In this document: in pieces, positions 58,693 to 64,000 of the stretch
Layout: each line of letters begins with the position of its first letter
Numbering within the stretch: the first letter of the stretch is position 1
Assembly (NCBI GenBank): GCA_010015745.1
Contig: ML978236.1
Location: 91,127 to 155,126 of the forward strand
Reading direction: 5' to 3'
Source: Setomelanomma holmii
Taxonomy: Eukaryota > Ascomycota > Dothideomycetes > Pleosporales > Phaeosphaeriaceae
DNA: 64,000 nucleotides
Position numbers and translations under genes: made by a program
The notes under the pieces: generated by a model
What the model saw: only the letters and a program-made list of their open reading frames with translations
Database searches by the model: none
Told to the model about the DNA's origin: nothing

Positions 58693-59731
58693 TGTTGCGA
58701 AAGTGCTTTTCCGAGGCAATCAAGGCATGGCAATGATTTGGTGAGTGATGAAGTCTTCATACAGCACATGTCACCGGGTTCATTCAGTCAATCGAACCTC
58801 GAACCAGGCTGGCGCTCATAGGCCGAGCCGCATACTTCATGTGCTTCGATGGTCCAACATAGCGCCTGATGGCCATGCGTATTGCAGTGTGGCAAAGCAA
58901 TCCATGAAACTCATTGGAGCGAGCTGAGCTGAGAAACCGCAGATCGATTGGGTGCCCGCGGATCCAGGTGCTGTGCCTCGAGGAGCATGAAGGACGTCTG
59001 CATCTGCGCCAAGTATTAGAACACGGTGCCACCGAAAGCCTGCGCATGGCTCGGCTCGTCTGACTATGGCCCATCGGAAGATTGATATGGAAGGTGGAAA
59101 CATTACCGACCAAGCTTTACTAGCCTTATGCGGTAGGACGCCACAACCGCTAAAAATCGAGCCAAGATGGTGAGCATGAAGTAACTCATGCCGAAGTTGC
59201 AAACATATTGATACTTGGGCTTCGACTTAGCTTTCGCGACGATTGACAATGGCTAGAAGCATGTAATTTTGGCGAGGCGAGGCTGGAAATCGTATTTCAA
59301 AGGACGAGGCTGAAGTGTAAAGCACAAGGCTGAACAGTTTGCGCCCGAAGCACTGTAATCACTAGCGCGCATCCTCTCGCCGAACTTCACGGGGCCACGA
59401 ATTCAGGCATGACTTCCAGCCTATGGTCGGTACACGCAAGTGGAGCTGCTTTTCCATTTCCGGCGATCTATTCTTATGATACGAGGAGCGACTCGTTGCC
59501 TTCTCGCAGGCGGAAGGAGGTGATACCATTTGGGCATGCGAGGGCTCCTGCGCAAAGCTATTACGGGTGGCATTGCAAAAGTATGAGTCTCGGCATCGAC
59601 GCGTGTTTCGGGAGGTGGCTCGGTGTAGTGCGCGTCAAGCTGGCTGATGTGGCTCTGTTTGTCGTTTCGTGCAGAGAAGACGAACCTTTTCAGTTTCAAC
59701 TTCGAAGATTCTGATTCTCAAACTCGCCAGA
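58693..59731. other. Shared upstream region of membrane-protein and CFEM genes
   Basis: About 1 kb between outward-facing starts; should hold both promoters. Open frames on both strands at 58784-59202 and 59409-59714 have no family resemblance. Confidence 0.45.
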
Positions 59732-60772
59732 ATGAAATCGCCTTCTTCGTTCACAATAGTAGCTTTCGTAGCTTTCGCGATCAGAGAGATCGCAGCTCAA
59801 GAGTCCAGAAATCAAGTTGGGAAGCTACCAGTTTGCGCGGCAAGTGCAGCGGTGCATCGCACGAATTAAAGGCTGAAGGCTGATGTTTTTTTTCACAGCA
59901 ATCATGCATCACATCTGCCTTCGCGGAGTGCAAGTGCAAGATTCTAGACTTCAAATGTCGGTCAATTACACCATTCACCATACACATACTTACATAGCTT
60001 AGGCGCCTGTGCATGCAACGTCTTTCGACCGGTTTCCCAGGAATGCACCAACAAATCATGCTCACAGCCTTTCCTGAAGCCAATGCTAGATGCCCTTGAC
60101 GGCTCTTGTGCGGCAGTGACGAGTCCATTGGCCAATTCTGTTGTCTCGTCTACCACGGTGCCATCTTCCCAGCAGACGCGGACCATCTCGGTAGAGACGT
60201 CTCTTGTCACAGGAATACCTTCAAGCATGCCGATAGCAAAAACATCGCCGCCAGTCGAATCAGATGTGTTTGGAAGCTCGATAAGCTTGGTCTTTACCGA
60301 GCCCGTCGTGGCCCCATCAGTCACTATACCATCAGGACCTTCGAGCACTCTGGGCATGACGATATCTTCCGGAGCCACACAATTGACCCTGACCTGGCCA
60401 GGTACGTTAAAGGCATCCATAGGTTCGAAGGTCGATGAGAGTGTGGGTATTCCGGTCACACCGACCATCCCTACCATCCCAATTACGACTCCTTCCTCGC
60501 GACCAACACCATGGTTTTGTTTCCCAGTTAGAAATGGGACGTGGGGATATAATGCGACAGGCGAAGGGTGGAATCGCACCTCGGCGTGCGATGGATCCTT
60601 CAGGACGTCTTCCACAAACGCCTACGGCACAGCCACATCCTGGAGCAGAAACGCAACAGGCGCAAGCTATACGGCTTCCTTGTTCCAGGGGGGTGGTACT
60701 ATCGGTCGAGTTCAGGAGCAATCGTTTGTATTTTCAGGTGTAGTTGTGGCACTTGGCTGGATTATCACGTAG
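59732..60772 (+). CDS. CFEM-domain secreted protein, probably GPI-anchored
   Basis: CFEM domains are eight-cysteine fungal extracellular modules; known members bind haem or act at the cell surface. Exons 59732-59851, 59899-59956 and 60003-60772 give 315 residues with agreeing phases. A signal peptide (MKSPSSFTIVAFVAFAIREI) precedes KLPVCAASAA. Across the splice sites the Cys pattern includes CKILDFKCAC, an exact CxxxDxxCxC core, followed by ECTNKSCSQP and LDGSC. Ten Cys lie in the domain region. A long Ser/Thr/Pro-rich stalk follows, then NGT, NAT and NRT sequons, a Gly/Ser-rich site and a C-terminal hydrophobic tail (FVFSGVVVALGWIIT), as expected for GPI attachment. Splice sites were chosen partly because they rebuild the CFEM core, so the small middle exon is the least certain part. 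Confidence 0.75.
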
Positions 60773-61532
60773 CTCACTGTGAGAGGATGTTCGCATTATT
60801 GGAGATCAGCGACCTAGAGCATGGGATATGTGTTCGATCGCCATGATCAAATCTAATTAAGAGTTGTAGAATAGACTGTTTCGTGATGTGTGTGGTTAAT
60901 ATGGCATGGGTCGGCCAAGTTGTCTTGCCCACCGGCGGGTCCGAGTACCTGGGCAGGGTCTAGGCAAAATCGAGCTAGGGCTACCGGTAGTGACTCTTAA
61001 CGCGCACTCTTGGTCTCTTTTTTCCGACACATTATCGCCATCATTGAGATAACGTGATGCGTGCTATCGAGACATGGACTCGCGACCAATCGGTGTGCGA
61101 GAGCATCTCCGCGTTGGATTCGAACGAGAAACAGCCATCTGGTCCTTGATTGAGCAGAGGCAGGCGACTAGCTCGCGAAGGCTGCGGCTTAACCTGACAG
61201 ATGTTTGGAGACGTGCGCATAGCCTGCAGACAGGAAGACGACAGGACAGTACCACAGCCTTGCGAGCGTGGCTGAGCTTCTACATTGCACAGCCTTGCGA
61301 CGACTCGCCACAAAGATGGTAACCGTCCCTCAAAATCCGTCTTCGTTCTTATATGACAACCACCCATCTGGTAACTTGCGCAACTCTTGTCTTTCATTTT
61401 TCCTTTTACAACCACAAACCCAAGCATATCTGACGTCGTATTACGGCCTTTTCACTTAATACCAGGCCAACGAGGCTGAAGCTCACCGCCCCAGCCGATC
61501 ATTCCCCCGATCGTCACTCCCCCTGAGCAGCA
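60773..61532. other. Intergenic region before membrane copy 2
   Basis: About 760 bp; open frames on the minus strand (61041-61427) have no resemblance to known proteins. Nothing else recognised. Confidence 0.45.
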
Positions 61533-61622
61533 ATGTGGGATTCATTCGGTGCCAGAGAGACAATCATAACGTCCTGGAAGCCAGGGCCGAACGAGAGAGG
61601 AACGTTGAACATCTTGTCATCA

Positions 61623-61630
61623 TGCCTGAT
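61623..61630. repeat. Left 8-bp target-site duplication of the MITE
   Basis: TGCCTGAT, identical to the copy at 61851-61858 on the other side of the element. In the uninterrupted gene this sequence would occur once, coding part of SCLI. Confidence 0.92.
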
Positions 61631-61850
61631 CAGACTTGCTATCAGTCAGTTCAGTCCGGACTGAAATCCGTGCACGCTGCCAAAACCTTATATCTCATCA
61701 CGGATAGGAGGAAATTGAAGATGTGAGCATGGCTTTACTTGTTTTGTCTATGCACACGATCCTTAAGGAGGTATGTGCTTCCGTTGGTGTAGCAACAGTA
61801 CCAGCGTGCACGGATTTCAGTCCGGACTGAACTGACTGATAGCAAGTCTG
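61631..61850. mobile_element. Non-autonomous hAT-type MITE with 49-bp perfect terminal inverted repeats
   Basis: The element is 220 bp. Bases 61631-61679 and 61802-61850 are perfect reverse complements over 49 bp. The ends are CAGACTTGC and GCAAGTCTG. It is flanked by identical 8-bp copies TGCCTGAT at 61623-61630 and 61851-61858. An 8-bp target duplication is the hallmark of the hAT superfamily, and CAG-type ends fit it. The 122-bp interior has no coding capacity. Removing the element and one duplication restores an open frame that matches the paralogue at 35.65 kb (ILSSCLITLVLC). Superfamily assignment rests on the duplication length and ends, not on a transposase. Confidence 0.93.
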
Positions 61851-61858
61851 TGCCTGAT
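61851..61858. repeat. Right 8-bp target-site duplication of the MITE
   Basis: TGCCTGAT, identical to 61623-61630. The coding frame of the host gene resumes here. Confidence 0.92.
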
Positions 61859-63529
61859 CACGCTGGTGCTGTGCGTGTATACCTGCCTTCGTCTAAACAT
61901 ACCTGGGCCGAATCAGAAAACCTGGTATCAACGTTTCCAAAGGAAGTTGTTATGGCGTATGGTCGGTGTGTTCGCACCTGAATTGGTCAGTGTACTTCAA
62001 GACTCAGCACTCGCTTCAATATTGACCGTGACAATGAGGTGGCCTTTGCAGCCTTCGACGAATGGCTCCAGGCAAAGAATTTGGCGAGTCGAATATCCAA
62101 GTTGCTACAATCGCCGGGATCAGGCCTCTCTTCGGGTCCGCTTCAGAAGAAAGACGTAGAAGTCGCAGCTCACGAATCTCCGCCAACGATGGCTGCGCCA
62201 ACATCAAGCTCTGCAGGTACAAGCTGTAGGCGGCACCCCTGGACACATACCCACGGTCAGTATGCGCTGATGGGTGGCTTCGTCTTCGATTTCAGCAAAT
62301 CCAGAACTAGGTCTACACCTAAGGGTGCCGAACAACTCACTTTAATGCCGTCTGGACTGCAAAGGCTTGCGGAACACGAACCACACCTCATACCAGATAT
62401 CTCCCGTTCCGCGATAAGCGACAAGAGTAAAGCAGACAGCTTTTCTAAGACGATCGTTTGCCTGCAAGCCCTGTGGTTTTCAGCGCAATGTGTCAGCAGG
62501 CTTGCCGCAGAACGCCCCATCAGCCTCCTCGAGCTAAACACTTTGCTGCATGCACTTTGTTGCTTAATTGTCTACTTAGCTTAGTGGCAAAAGCCGCTAG
62601 ATACTGAAGAGCCTTCCAGGATAGAAATAACAGATGAGAAAGAGGAGATACTTGTGGCTTAGATGATTATGGGGAGTCGCATTGGAGATGACCATGGCTT
62701 TGTGCAGCGGAAACGGAAGCTTTTGGGTTCAGGGACGGCCCGACTTCACCGTTCACCTCAACCGACTCCATCAGCAGACCCAAAATACAGAGAAGACCAA
62801 TCTGAGCGGGAAATGAACTCGATACTGCCTGATGACAAAGATGGCAAATTTTGGCGGATATACCGCAATCAACTCTGTTTCGGGTACCACGTCAAACACC
62901 GATACGGTTACTACAATTCGATGCGGTGTTGTTTGTACATACGTGTCACTTCGGCCGACCTAGAATGTATGCGACTTGCATATGCATACGGATTGGTGCC
63001 ACAGATTATCGAGGCCGCTGACTATCTTTCGGATGAAGCCAAGCTAGTGACGCCTGTCCACCATAAACTCCGAATTTGGCCTGAGACATTTCCGCAACGT
63101 CTGCGCTTCGGCTTCGCATTGCATCCAGATGGTCTGTTCTTTACTGGTTTGACAGCTGCGGGTAGTGTCTACGGGGGAGTGCACCTTTTCGCGTGGCATG
63201 CTCACTTTCCTAGGAATATAAAACGCTATCTATGGCGCGTTTCACGTTTCGTTGTGGCTAGCCCATTACCTCTACTCGTGCTGCTTTACGTGGTTCAGAA
63301 GCTTCTTTGTACATTCCACCCGAAGAGGTATGGTTCAAGTCGTTCTCTTTCAGGATTCGGACATTCTATCGAGGATGGCCTCTTGTTGACAAACAGGAAG
63401 CCAAACCACGACTCCTCAATAGCTCGTTTAGTAGATCTCTCAAAGACACTGTCTACAATTCTTATGATCTACCACATGTCCCAAACTTTCGGCCATGAGG
63501 ACATTAAAGATTCTTTCTCCCGAGCCTGA

Positions 63530-64000
63530 ACCCCAACGGCACTCTCAACATGCCATGTCACAGACTATGCATTGGCCGATCGCCGCTGGATAGGCGTGAC
63601 AGGCGACAAAAGCATGTATCTCTGAGCAAAGGTTCATCCTTGATCTTTGCGATGGTAACATACCACTACATAGCAAACCTCATCTATTACTAGCAGTCTG
63701 TCGATAACACATAAATAATTTAGCATGGTTCGGCATCACAGTCTGGTTCTGGTATCTCTGTGCCAGCGAAGAAGATGCTACTACTCAGTTGCGAATCATG
63801 ATACAGAAGTGTTGCTGAAGATAGGCAGGACCTCGAGGATATTTGGGGAACATAGACTGCATAGTTTGTTCCACAGTGTACAATTGATGGTTATCCCTAA
63901 CGCGAGGTACGGAGAGGACATCGCGAGCAAGTTTCACCCAGCCCGGGCCAGCCGCAGGTGACGCGAGTAGTTAGCGAGAGCGTTTGTATTCAGATGAATT
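63530..64000. other. Right edge of window
   Basis: About 470 bp following the membrane relic. A 78-codon frame at 63725-63961 has no recognisable similarity. Nothing else is supported. Confidence 0.4.

Larger units (their letters stand above)
61533..63529 (+). pseudogene. Broken multi-pass membrane protein gene carrying a MITE (membrane copy 2)
   Basis: Paralogue of the relic at 35.6-37.4 kb. It starts at an ATG with MWDSFGARETIITSWKPGPN, then ERGTLNILSSC, where a 220-bp element is inserted, and resumes with LITLVLCVYTCLRLNIPGP. A 53-nt intron (61986-62038) lies at the same place as in copy 1. Exon 2 encodes GLQRLAEHEPHLIPDISRSA and the segment missing from copy 1 (VCLQALWFSAQCVSRLAAER). Two TAG stops (62582-62584 and 62660-62662) stand where copy 1 has Trp (AWWDKP and SAWLVMTS). 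Hydrophobic segments and the block GSVYGGVHLFAWHAHFPRN follow. Beyond about 63300 the sequence no longer matches the end of copy 1 in this frame, so the C terminus has decayed too. In-frame stop inside the element: TGA at 61662-61664. Confidence 0.88.

Noticed and set aside
61535..61726. 63-codon frame running into the MITE
   Set aside because: It is out of the host gene frame and ends inside the element; a chance fusion of gene and transposon sequence.
1..64000. tRNA or rRNA genes
   Set aside because: A scan by eye for T-loop-like GGTTCGAATCC stretches with partner stems found none; tRNAscan-SE would settle it.

Overview
This 64 kb window is nuclear DNA of a filamentous ascomycete (Pezizomycotina; Dothideomycetes is my best guess, no further). 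The evidence is short GT-AG introns, mostly 43-62 nt, often with visible branch-point sequences; closely spaced genes on both strands; and fungal families such as Sro7/Lgl, an Msn5-type exportin, an RSC bromodomain-BAH subunit, a CFEM protein, a GH5_12 sterylglucosidase-like enzyme and a STAND/NACHT protein. Exon models were made by hand. For most multi-exon genes the exon lengths sum to a whole number of codons and the splice phases agree.

Layout. 0.4-11.7 kb: Sro7-type WD40 protein, secreted GH18 chitinase, mitochondrial-type J-domain protein, an unrecognised three-exon gene and a secreted alpha/beta hydrolase. 12.2-15.0 kb: a broken NACHT (NLR-like) gene. 15.7-21.5 kb: cytochrome P450, AMMECR1 protein and a conserved serine-rich protein. 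21.5-30.5 kb: an accessory stretch with one intact and one broken BTB gene in tandem and two broken ankyrin genes. 30.5-35 kb: RSC subunit and OTU1 deubiquitinase, divergently transcribed. 35.6-37.4 kb: a broken multi-pass membrane protein gene. 37.5-48 kb: 2OG oxygenase, exportin, GH5_12 enzyme and an ER P58IPK-type co-chaperone. 48.3-50.4 kb: a second tandem pair of BTB loci, one intact and one broken. 51-60.8 kb: an eight-exon Hsp70-like ATPase divergent from a coiled-coil protein, then a cysteine-rich membrane protein divergent from a CFEM protein. 61.5-63.5 kb: a second broken copy of the membrane-protein family.

The strongest observation is a 220-bp element at 61631-61850 with perfect 49-bp terminal inverted repeats and an 8-bp target duplication. 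This is a hAT-type MITE inserted in the first exon of the second membrane-protein copy. The paralogue 26 kb away acts as the empty-site control. Six loci from duplicated or immune-type families are broken, while single-copy housekeeping genes are intact. Nine of the ten in-frame stop codons in these relics could arise from one C-to-T or G-to-A change; in four cases a paralogue in the window supports the ancestral residue. This fits RIP-like mutation but does not prove it.

No rRNA, tRNA, CRISPR array or long autonomous transposon was recognised.
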